Program-made: the position numbers and the translations under genes
The notes under the pieces: generated by a model
What the model was told of the DNA's origin: nothing
What the model saw: the letters and a program-made list of their open reading frames with translations, nothing else
The model's database searches: none
From: Clostridia bacterium
Lineage (GTDB): Bacteria > Bacillota > Clostridia > Oscillospirales > Acutalibacteraceae
Length of the DNA: 41,370 nucleotides
Direction: 5' to 3'
NCBI GenBank assembly: GCA_017461235.1
Contig: JAFTYU010000019.1
Span: forward strand, 1 to 41,370
Part shown: positions 8,172 through 14,993 of the stretch, one piece after another
Position numbering within the stretch: the stretch's first letter is position 1
Layout: every line of letters begins with the position of its first letter

Positions 8172-8265
8172 GTACCTGACATAAAGGTTTATCCTGAGTG
8201 AAAGGTGCGGTGAAAACATAGGATAATTATATGTTGCCGTACCTTCTCGGGGTGCGGCATTTTTT
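8172..8265 (+). promoter_or_regulatory. Structured leader RNA with terminator/antiterminator switch (candidate riboswitch)
   Basis: Four segments alternate as GTACC (8172-8176), GGTGC (8204-8208), GTACC (8239-8243) and GGTGC (8251-8255). Segments 3 and 4 form a terminator: TGCCGTACC (8235-8243) with GGTGCGGCA (8251-8259), then six T. Segments 2 and 3 form an antiterminator: AAGGTGCGG (8202-8210) with CCGTACCTT (8237-8245). An inner stem AACATA (8215-8220) with TATGTT (8230-8235) stacks within the antiterminator. Segments 1 and 2 can also pair, which would release the terminator. The loop GGATAA (8221-8226) is complementary to TTATCC (8189-8194), a possible pseudoknot. I could not match it to a riboswitch class I know. 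Ligand or protein partner is unknown. Confidence 0.7.
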
Positions 8266-8284
8266 AGTTTTTTCGGAGGTTTCT

Positions 8285-8542
8285 ATGGCTTCAAGAGTGG
8301 GCGTTATCAGTATAATTGTTGAGAATGGGGATTCTGTTGAAGAACTCAACGGACTTCTTCATAAATACGGCGAATATATTGTTGGAAGAATGGGTATTCC
8401 TTATCGGCAAAGGAAAATTAATATTATAAGTGTGGCTGTTGATGCACCGCAGGATATTATATCGACTTTGAGCGGTAAAATCGGAAATCTGAAAGGTATA
8501 AGTGCCAAAACGGTATTGTCGAATGTCATAAACGATGAATAA
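8285..8542 (+). CDS. TM1266-like iron-only hydrogenase system regulator
   Basis: An 85-residue protein starting MASRVGVISIIVENGDSVEE, matching the small ACT/NikR-C-like family often found beside [FeFe]-hydrogenase maturation genes and annotated as an iron-only hydrogenase system regulator. Family features seen are the conserved LHKYGEYIVGRMGIPY (about residues 27-42) and the beta-alpha repeat ending GKIGNLKGISAKTVLSNV. It has no DNA-binding helix-turn-helix, so it may bind a ligand or protein. CGGAGG lies 7 bases before the ATG. It is first in the operon, directly behind the switch-like leader, and overlaps hydE by 8 bases. Its molecular function is not established. Confidence 0.88.
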   Translation: MASRVGVISIIVENGDSVEELNGLLHKYGEYIVGRMGIPYRQRKINIISVAVDAPQDIISTLSGKIGNLKGISAKTVLSNVINDE

Positions 8543-9623
8543 TGCTTTTTTACTTGCCGAAAAACTTTATCAAACCCATTCGTTGAGCACTGAAGAATAT
8601 GAAACACTTATAAAAGAACGTACACCTGAAACGGCACGATATCTTACTGAAAAAGCAGATGAAATAAGACGGAAATTTTACGGCAATCAGGTTTTTGTAC
8701 GGGGTCTTATTGAGATAAGCAATATCTGCAAAAACGATTGTTATTATTGCGGTATCAGAGGTAGTAATGCTAACTGTCAACGCTACAGACTTACTCCGCA
8801 AGAAATACTTGAGTGTTGCAAAGAAGGATATGCATTAGGGTTCAGAACCTTTGTTATGCAAGGTGGCGAAGACGGGTTTTTCACAGATGAAATTCTTTGT
8901 GATTTAATATGTGAGATTAAAAAAATTTATCCTGATTGTGCCGTTACGCTGTCTTTAGGTGAGCGCAGTAAAGATAGTTACGAGAAGCTTTACAATGCCG
9001 GAGCCGACAGATATCTGTTAAGGCACGAAGCGGTTGATGAAGAGCTTTACAGCAAGCTTCATCCCGATAAAATGCAGTTGGAAAACCGACTCCAATGTGT
9101 CAGAAATCTTAAGGAAATCGGGTTTCAGACCGGATGTGGTTTTATGGTGGGTGCACCTTGCCAAAACGCATCGCATATAGCGAAGGATTTAAAATTCATT
9201 GAGAGTTTTAAACCTGATATGTGCGGTATAGGGCCTTTTGTACCACATAAAGACACAATTTTTAAATCATTTGAGCAGGGCAGCGCGGAGTTGACAATAT
9301 ACTTGTTGTCAATAATACGTCTCATTTGTCCTAACGTGCTCTTGCCGGCAACAACAGCTCTCGGTACGGTTGACCCGACCGGGCGAGAAAAGGGAATTCT
9401 TGCAGGTGCAAATGTTGTTATGCCCAATCTTTCTCCCGAAACTGTTCGTAAAAAATACGACCTTTATGACAATAAAATAAGCACCGGTGCAGAAAGTGCA
9501 CAATGTTTGAAAAATCTTGAAGAACGGATGGAAAGCATCGGTTTCAAAGTGGTTTACAAACGCGGTGACGTAATAAAATTATCTGACGGGGAAGAAAAAA
9601 CTGACCCAAAGAAAGGAGCTTAA
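8535..9623 (+). CDS. hydE: [FeFe]-hydrogenase H-cluster radical SAM maturase HydE
   Basis: Radical SAM enzyme that acts after HydG in building the diiron subcluster of [FeFe]-hydrogenase. Of 362 residues, the [4Fe-4S] radical SAM triad is C65, C69 and C72 in the motif NICKNDCYYCGIRG. This is followed by the Gly/Glu motif MQGGEDGFF and a TIM-barrel with LRHEAVDEELYSKLHP, all typical of HydE. The ATG overlaps the end of the upstream regulator gene, and hydG begins 2 bases after the stop, so the cluster is translationally coupled. Biotin synthase and PylB are relatives, but sequence and context point to HydE. Confidence 0.95.
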   Translation: MNNAFLLAEKLYQTHSLSTEEYETLIKERTPETARYLTEKADEIRRKFYGNQVFVRGLIEISNICKNDCYYCGIRGSNANCQRYRLTPQEILECCKEGYALGFRTFVMQGGEDGFFTDEILCDLICEIKKIYPDCAVTLSLGERSKDSYEKLYNAGADRYLLRHEAVDEELYSKLHPDKMQLENRLQCVRNLKEIGFQTGCGFMVGAPCQNASHIAKDLKFIESFKPDMCGIGPFVPHKDTIFKSFEQGSAELTIYLLSIIRLICPNVLLPATTALGTVDPTGREKGILAGANVVMPNLSPETVRKKYDLYDNKISTGAESAQCLKNLEERMESIGFKVVYKRGDVIKLSDGEEKTDPKKGA

Positions 9624-9625
9624 TT

Positions 9626-11074
9626 ATGGCGATTTATAATCCGAAATCATTAAAGGCAGAAGAATTTATTAACGATGGCGAAATTCTTGAAACAATAAAA
9701 TACGCCGAGAAAAACAAAAATAATATTGAACTGATTGACGAGATTTTAGAGAAAGCCCGTCCTTTAAAAGAAGGTAACGGCTATCGTTGCACAGGACTTA
9801 CACATAGGGATGCGGCAGTGCTTCTTGCTTGCGAAATACCCGAAAAAATCGACGAGATGTTCAAGCTTGCAAACGATATCAAGCAGAAATTTTACGGTAA
9901 CAGAATTGTTATGTTTGCGCCGCTTTATCTTTCAAATTACTGCGTCAACGGCTGTGTCTATTGTCCTTATCATATGAAGAATAAGCACATTGCCCGTAAA
10001 AAGCTGACACAGGAAGAAGTAAAAAAAGAGGTTATCGCATTACAGGATATGGGTCACAAGCGCCTTGCAATTGAAGCGGGCGAAGACCCTAAAAATAATC
10101 CCATTGAGTACATACTCGAATGTATCAAAACTATTTATAGTGTTAACCACAAAAACGGTGCTATCCGCCGTGTAAATGTTAACATTGCGGCAACTACCGT
10201 TGAAAATTACCGCAAATTAAAGGATGCGGGAATCGGTACATATATACTTTTTCAGGAAACATATCATAAACAGAGTTATCTCGAGCTTCATCCCACAGGC
10301 CCCAAACATGACTATGATTACCATACCGAGGCTATGGACAGAGCTATGGAAGGCGGTATTGATGACGTAGGTCTGGGTGTGCTTTTCGGACTTGAGCGAT
10401 ATATGTATGAGTTTGTGGGTCTTCTTATGCATGCAGAGCATCTTGAAGCGGTTCACGGTGTAGGCCCCCATACGATAAGTGTTCCCAGACTGAAACGTGC
10501 AGATGATATTGATCCCGATACATTTGATAACGGTATAAGTGATGAAATGTTTAAAAAGATTATTGCTTGTATCCGTATCGCCGTTCCTTATACGGGTATG
10601 ATTATCTCCACACGCGAAAGCGAGAAAGTCCGCGGTGAAGCTTTACATCTCGGAATATCTCAGATAAGCGGTGCATCACGAACATCTGTCGGCGGATATA
10701 CTGAAGAAGAAAGGCCTCACGATTCCGAACAGTTTGATGTTTCGGACCAGCGTACTCTTGATGAGGTTGTGCATTGGCTTATGGAAAACGGTCATATGCC
10801 ATCGTTCTGTACTGCCTGTTACCGTGAGGGCAGAACAGGAGACAGATTTATGAGTCTTTGCAAAAGCGGTCAGATTCTTAACTGCTGTCATCCGAACGCT
10901 CTTATGACCTTGAGCGAGTATCTTCAGGACTACGCTTCTGACAAAACCAAAGCTACAGGCTATAAACTTATTGAGCGCGAACTCGAAAAAATACCTTCTG
11001 CCAAAGTTCGGGAAATAGCCGAAAAGAACATAGAAGATATTAAAAACTCCAATCGACGTGATTTCAGATTTTAA
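9626..11074 (+). CDS. hydG: [FeFe]-hydrogenase H-cluster radical SAM maturase HydG
   Basis: Tyrosine lyase that supplies CO and cyanide ligands as an Fe(CO)2(CN) synthon. The 482-residue protein has the radical SAM triad C106, C110 and C113 in NYCVNGCVYCPYH. ThiH-like barrel motifs follow, such as IEAGEDP and VGPHTISVPRLKRADD. The C-terminal CO-forming domain carries the second cluster ligands in CTACYREGRTGDRFMSLC (from about residue 395), followed by LNCCHPNAL. Both clusters therefore appear complete. AGGAG precedes the ATG and the gene is 2 bases after hydE. ThiH is the nearest relative but lacks this C-terminal cysteine pattern. Confidence 0.96.
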   Translation: MAIYNPKSLKAEEFINDGEILETIKYAEKNKNNIELIDEILEKARPLKEGNGYRCTGLTHRDAAVLLACEIPEKIDEMFKLANDIKQKFYGNRIVMFAPLYLSNYCVNGCVYCPYHMKNKHIARKKLTQEEVKKEVIALQDMGHKRLAIEAGEDPKNNPIEYILECIKTIYSVNHKNGAIRRVNVNIAATTVENYRKLKDAGIGTYILFQETYHKQSYLELHPTGPKHDYDYHTEAMDRAMEGGIDDVGLGVLFGLERYMYEFVGLLMHAEHLEAVHGVGPHTISVPRLKRADDIDPDTFDNGISDEMFKKIIACIRIAVPYTGMIISTRESEKVRGEALHLGISQISGASRTSVGGYTEEERPHDSEQFDVSDQRTLDEVVHWLMENGHMPSFCTACYREGRTGDRFMSLCKSGQILNCCHPNALMTLSEYLQDYASDKTKATGYKLIERELEKIPSAKVREIAEKNIEDIKNSNRRDFRF

Positions 11075-11083
11075 GGTGATTTT

Positions 11084-12283
11084 ATGAGCTTGAACGAAAC
11101 AGTATCCGCAGAGCGTGTGCATATAGGTTTTTTCGGCTTGCGTAATGCAGGAAAATCAAGCGTTGTGAACGCAGTGACAGGGCAACAGCTTGCGGTGGTA
11201 TCTGATATAAAAGGTACCACGACCGACCCTGTGAAAAAAGCGATGGAGCTTTTGCCCATAGGACCTGTAGTGATTATTGATACCCCCGGCATTGATGATG
11301 AGGGGACTCTGGGTGAAAAAAGAGTTGAAAAAACACGGGAGATTTTAACCAAGACCGATGTAGCGGTGCTGGTTATTGATGCTTTGCGCGGTAAGACGGA
11401 AGCAGATAGAAGACTGATTGAACTTTTCAAAAAACGAAGCCTTCCTTTTATTGTTGCATATAACAAAAGTGACGTTGCTGAAAACTTAATTGAGTTGTAT
11501 GAAAATGAAATCCTTGTAAGTGCCGTAACAGGTGAGAATATAAATGCCCTTAAAGAAAAAATCGGCGTGCTTGCAAAAACCAAAAAAACGCCCGGATTTA
11601 TCGTTTCGGATATGTTGTCGGAAGGTGATACGGTGGTTCTTGTAACACCTATTGATGAATCTGCACCAAAGGGCAGAATCATTCTTCCGCAACAAATGAC
11701 TTTAAGAGAAATTCTCGACAAAAACTGTACAGCAATAGTTTGTCAGGATGCTCAGTTAAAGGGTGCTTTAGAAAATTTAAAACAAAAACCGAAGCTTGTT
11801 ATTACTGATTCGCAAGTTTTCGGCAAGGTGGCATCCGTTGTGCCCGAGAACGTTAAGTTGACCTCCTTTTCAATACTTATGGCACGCTATAAAGGTGACC
11901 TTGAAGCTCTTGTTGAAGGTGCAGTTAAATTATCCGGGATTAAAGACGGGGATAAAATACTCATAAGCGAAGGTTGTACGCATCATCGACAGTGTAATGA
12001 TATAGGTACGGTGAAAATACCCAATTGGATAAGGGAATTCACAAACAGCAATCCCGAATTTGTTTTCACTTCGGGCGGTGATTTTCCGAAGGAGTTGACG
12101 GGGATATCTCTGATTGTTCATTGCGGCGGATGTATGCTCAACGAAAAAGAGATGAAATATCGTCTTCAGATTGCAAAAGAGCAAGGTGTACCCGTTGTAA
12201 ATTACGGTGTAGCAATAGCGCAGATGCATGGTATTCTGAAACGCAGTCTTGAAATATTTCCTTCTTTTTATGAAAGGGTATGA
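11084..12283 (+). CDS. hydF: [FeFe]-hydrogenase maturation GTPase HydF
   Basis: Scaffold GTPase that holds the diiron precursor and delivers it to the hydrogenase. Of 399 residues, the N-terminal G domain has the P-loop GLRNAGKSS (18-26), DTPGIDD (about 66-72) and NKSD (about 124-127). After a dimerisation domain, the C-terminal domain has the cluster-binding motifs GCTHHRQC (about 297-304) and HCGGCM (about 346-351), the usual CxH and CxxC pattern. It lies 9 bases after hydG with AAGGTGA upstream. It completes the maturation set E, G and F in one operon. The hydrogenase catalytic gene hydA is not in the window. Confidence 0.96.
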   Translation: MSLNETVSAERVHIGFFGLRNAGKSSVVNAVTGQQLAVVSDIKGTTTDPVKKAMELLPIGPVVIIDTPGIDDEGTLGEKRVEKTREILTKTDVAVLVIDALRGKTEADRRLIELFKKRSLPFIVAYNKSDVAENLIELYENEILVSAVTGENINALKEKIGVLAKTKKTPGFIVSDMLSEGDTVVLVTPIDESAPKGRIILPQQMTLREILDKNCTAIVCQDAQLKGALENLKQKPKLVITDSQVFGKVASVVPENVKLTSFSILMARYKGDLEALVEGAVKLSGIKDGDKILISEGCTHHRQCNDIGTVKIPNWIREFTNSNPEFVFTSGGDFPKELTGISLIVHCGGCMLNEKEMKYRLQIAKEQGVPVVNYGVAIAQMHGILKRSLEIFPSFYERV

Positions 12284-12286
12284 AAA

Positions 12287-12694
12287 ATGAAAGTAATCTT
12301 GTGCCTTGATGATAATAACGGGATGCTTTTTAATAAGCGTCGTCAGAGTCGTGACAGAATTGTTACGGAAGATGTTTTTTCGGATTTGAATGGTCAGAAG
12401 CTTAAGATATCACCTTTTTCAGAAAAACTTTTTGCAGATTATTCTCAAAGTGTATGTGTTGATGATGATTTTTTGAACAAAGCTGATGAAAATGATGTCT
12501 GTTTTGTTGAGGACAGGGCTCTTGCAACTTTTGATAATATAACAGAGATTGTTGTATATAAATGGAATAGAGTTTATCCTGCGGATTTTAAGTGTGATGT
12601 TGATTTTGAAGCTTTTGCTATGGTTGAAGAATATGAATTTCAAGGTTTTTCACACGAAAAAATAACAAAGCAGATTTTTCGTAAAAAGACTTAA
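12287..12694 (+). CDS. Conserved clostridial protein of unknown function
   Basis: A 135-residue soluble acidic protein starting MKVILCLDDNNGMLFNKRRQ, with internal VEDRALATFDNITEIVVYKW and NRVYPADF segments and a C-terminus ending SHEKITKQIFRKK. I recall near relatives in many Clostridia that automated pipelines sometimes label ribonuclease Z. I see no metallo-beta-lactamase HxHxDH motif and the protein is far too short, so that label should not be used. It starts 3 bases after the hydF stop and is followed by the nuclease gene, so it is likely read from the same transcript. No catalytic motif was recognised. Confidence 0.8.
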   Translation: MKVILCLDDNNGMLFNKRRQSRDRIVTEDVFSDLNGQKLKISPFSEKLFADYSQSVCVDDDFLNKADENDVCFVEDRALATFDNITEIVVYKWNRVYPADFKCDVDFEAFAMVEEYEFQGFSHEKITKQIFRKKT

Positions 12695-12712
12695 TGCAGG
12701 CAGGTGAATGTT

Positions 12713-13669
12713 ATGAAAAACAAACGATTGCTTCGGATAATCATTATGGTAACGGTTATTTTTTCCGTTATGATGGGTGGTTGCTTAGGTTCGGGTATAT
12801 CTTCTGATGACGGACCCGAACAGGTGCTGCAATCTGCAATCGCTACAGAAACATCCGGTCATTCCGTTGCGAATATTGATGCCATTCCCCAATTTAACGG
12901 TGAAGCATATTGTGTTATCAATGACAATATCCCTGATCTCACTTCTGAAGATGCTGACAGAACGTATTTTGAGAAGTACGCATCTTTAGATGATTTGGGC
13001 AGGTGCGGTGTTGCTTTTGCGTGTCTCGGCAAAGAAACTATGCCCACGGAAGACCGTGGTGAAATTGGTCAGGTGAAACCCAGCGGATGGAAAACCGCCA
13101 AATATGATTACGTTGACGGCAAATATCTTTTCAACCGTTGCCATCTTATAGGATTCCAGCTTTCGGGCGAAAACGCAAATCAGAGAAATCTTATTACAGG
13201 TACACGTTATATGAACGTGCAGGGTATGTTGCCATTTGAAAATATGGTTGCGGACTATATAAAAGAAACGGGTAATCACGTGTTATACAGAGTGACCCCG
13301 ATTTTTGACGGATATGAGCTTGTTGCGCGGGGTGTGCAGATGGAAGCCTTTTCCGTGGAAGATGATGGTGACGGTATCTGTTTTAACGTTTACTGTTATA
13401 ACAATCAACCCGGTGTAATTATAGATTACGCAACGGGCGACAGTCAGGCGAATGAAAACGACCCGTTTCTTTCGGGTAATGAAACTGACGAAGGAACGTC
13501 ATCGGGTGAAAAATGCGATTACGTTCTTAACACCAATACCCAAAAAATTCACAAACCGTCCTGTTCATCTGCCCAATCAATGAGCGAGAAAAACAAAGAA
13601 GAATATCACGGCACGAAAGAAGAATTGAAAAAACGCGGTTATACCGAATGCAGTATTTGTAATCCGTAA
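12713..13669 (+). CDS. Lipoprotein DNA/RNA non-specific endonuclease
   Basis: A 318-residue predicted surface lipoprotein nuclease. A basic N-terminus and hydrophobic segment lead to the lipobox MGGC with lipidated C24. The NUC1/EndA-type nuclease core has NRCHLIGFQLSGENANQRNL (about 140-159), equivalent to the DRGH catalytic histidine motif, followed by ITGTRYMNVQG. After a low-complexity acidic linker, a C-terminal cysteine domain reads HKPSCSS and YTECSICNP, which could bind zinc. The ATG at 12713 is preferred over the in-frame GTG at 12704 because AGGTGA ends 5 bases before it. The product could take up or feed on extracellular DNA. A strong terminator follows immediately. Confidence 0.87.
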   Translation: MKNKRLLRIIIMVTVIFSVMMGGCLGSGISSDDGPEQVLQSAIATETSGHSVANIDAIPQFNGEAYCVINDNIPDLTSEDADRTYFEKYASLDDLGRCGVAFACLGKETMPTEDRGEIGQVKPSGWKTAKYDYVDGKYLFNRCHLIGFQLSGENANQRNLITGTRYMNVQGMLPFENMVADYIKETGNHVLYRVTPIFDGYELVARGVQMEAFSVEDDGDGICFNVYCYNNQPGVIIDYATGDSQANENDPFLSGNETDEGTSSGEKCDYVLNTNTQKIHKPSCSSAQSMSEKNKEEYHGTKEELKKRGYTECSICNP

Positions 13670-13673
13670 AAAA

Positions 13674-13704
13674 GGTCCCTTGCAGAAACGCAAGGGACCT
13701 TTTT
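13674..13704. terminator. Bidirectional terminator between the nuclease and HAD genes
   Basis: A 10-bp perfect stem, GGTCCCTTGC (13674-13683) and GCAAGGGACC (13690-13699), with the 6-base loop AGAAAC. T5 follows and A6 precedes. It serves the convergent nuclease and HAD phosphatase genes. Confidence 0.9.
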
Positions 13705-13711
13705 GAAACTC

Positions 13712-14353
13712 TTAATACAATAAATCTTCGGGTGTGTTGAGTATGTATGTAGCACCGGCTTTTGTCAGCTCTTCTTCAGTACCGAAGCCGTAAACTGCTC
13801 CTGCACTGTCAACGCCTGCGCCTTTTGCTCCGTCGATATCATAAAATCTGTCACCGACCATTATTACTTCGGATTTTTCGGGCTTGTTGAAAAAGTCAAG
13901 ACAAGCGTTTATGAGATCTTTTTTGCTTGAATGATTGCTTTTGAAATCTTCTGCAGAAATGAAATCGTAAAACATATCAATATTATGAAATTTTGAGATT
14001 TCTTCCACAAAAACAAGGGGCTTTGATGATGCGATGGCTATTTTTTTGCCTCTGCTTTTCAATTCCTTCAGTAGATTTTTTATACCTTCATATAACTCGG
14101 ATTCTTCAGCCGCTTTAACCCTATAACGTTCGCGGTATTTTGCTATGAGCCATTGTGCATCGTCATCGCTGACGTTGTAAAGTGTCTTGTAGGATTCAAA
14201 AAGCGGCGGACCCACAAAGTAACGCAATTTTTCCCTGTCGGTTTCCTTTATTCCGTAACAGTCCAGCGAGTAAATTATGGAATTGAAAATACCTTCCGTA
14301 GTGTCACAGAGTGTGCCGTCAAAGTCAAAAAGATAGTAGTTGTATTCCTTCAT
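13712..14353 (-). CDS. HAD-superfamily hydrolase, phosphoglycolate-phosphatase-like
   Basis: A 213-residue Mg-dependent phosphatase with the nucleophile motif DFDGTLCDT (about residues 9-17, first Asp nucleophile). Motif II lies in KKIAIASSKP (about 99-108), and motif III/IV in the K-containing helix and MVGDRFYDIDGAKGAG (about 163-178). A helical cap domain lies between motifs I and II (Gph/PpaX class). Likely substrates are small phosphorylated metabolites such as phosphoglycolate or a nucleotide, but they cannot be told from sequence. It is transcribed alone on the minus strand, convergent with the nuclease gene and divergent from the electron-transfer operon. Confidence 0.9.
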   Translation of the reverse strand: MKEYNYYLFDFDGTLCDTTEGIFNSIIYSLDCYGIKETDREKLRYFVGPPLFESYKTLYNVSDDDAQWLIAKYRERYRVKAAEESELYEGIKNLLKELKSRGKKIAIASSKPLVFVEEISKFHNIDMFYDFISAEDFKSNHSSKKDLINACLDFFNKPEKSEVIMVGDRFYDIDGAKGAGVDSAGAVYGFGTEEELTKAGATYILNTPEDLLY

Positions 14354-14452
14354 ATTATCACCACTTTTATTTTATAATGATTTTTCCGAAAAGTAAATAG
14401 AAAGTGTCATAAATTAGCTGTAAATTATGTGTGTTTTTAGCGTATTTTACTA

Positions 14453-14481
14453 TTGCAAGAATCATAAGTGTGATGTAAAAT
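14453..14481 (+). promoter_or_regulatory. Promoter for the NuoEFG-like operon
   Basis: TTGCAA (14453-14458), a 17-base spacer and TAAAAT (14476-14481), 36 bases before the first start codon. No convincing Rex operator was seen in 14354-14516. Confidence 0.5.
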
Positions 14482-14516
14482 TTATATGAATTGTTTTTTG
14501 AAAGAAGGCGGCTTTT

Positions 14517-14993
14517 TTGGCTGGAAAAATTAATTTGGAAATCGACGCGGTTTTAGAAAAATACCCCGAACCTGAAGAGAGTCTTATCGCTGTTTTGCAG
14601 GGTGTTCAGGATATTTACGGCTATATTTCTAAAGATGCGGTTGAATATATAACCGAAAAGACAAATATACCATCAAGCAGAATAATGGGTGTTGCATCAT
14701 TTTATGCGGGATTCCGTCTTAAGCCCGTGGGTAAATACAGAATTATGGTGTGTATGGGTACGGCCTGCCACGTAAACGGAAGTGAGCGTATAGGTGACAC
14801 GGTAAAGCGTCAGCTTGGTATTGAAGCGGGCGATGTAACAGAAGACGGTCTTTTCTCGTGGGAGGAAGTTGCTTGCCTTGGTTGTTGCAGCATATCTCCT
14901 GCTATGATGATTAACGACACTGCTTACGGTATGCTCACTCAGGAAAAGGTTATTGAAATAATAGATTCAATCAAAAAGGGGGAAGGAAAATGA
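14517..14993 (+). CDS. NuoE/HydC-like thioredoxin-fold [2Fe-2S] subunit
   Basis: A 158-residue small subunit of an NAD(P)H-linked electron-transfer complex. The N-terminal helical region has PEESLIAVLQGVQDIYGYIS (about 19-38) and the ferredoxin fold carries the [2Fe-2S] cysteines in VCMGTACHVNG (about 78-88) and ACLGCCSISPAMM (about 120-132), all as in NuoE and HydC. The start is taken as TTG because AAGAAGG lies 8 bases upstream and the N-terminus aligns with the family; the next ATG would remove a third of the protein. The stop overlaps the next gene by 4 bases. HydC of trimeric hydrogenases and HytC-type subunits are equally close. Confidence 0.9.
   Translation: MAGKINLEIDAVLEKYPEPEESLIAVLQGVQDIYGYISKDAVEYITEKTNIPSSRIMGVASFYAGFRLKPVGKYRIMVCMGTACHVNGSERIGDTVKRQLGIEAGDVTEDGLFSWEEVACLGCCSISPAMMINDTAYGMLTQEKVIEIIDSIKKGEGK

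Noticed and set aside
10676-11721. Long open frames antisense to hydG and hydF
   Set aside because: They mirror the codon pattern of well-supported genes on the plus strand and show no family motifs or ribosome sites.
12287-12694. Ribonuclease Z
   Set aside because: No HxHxDH motif and less than half the needed length.
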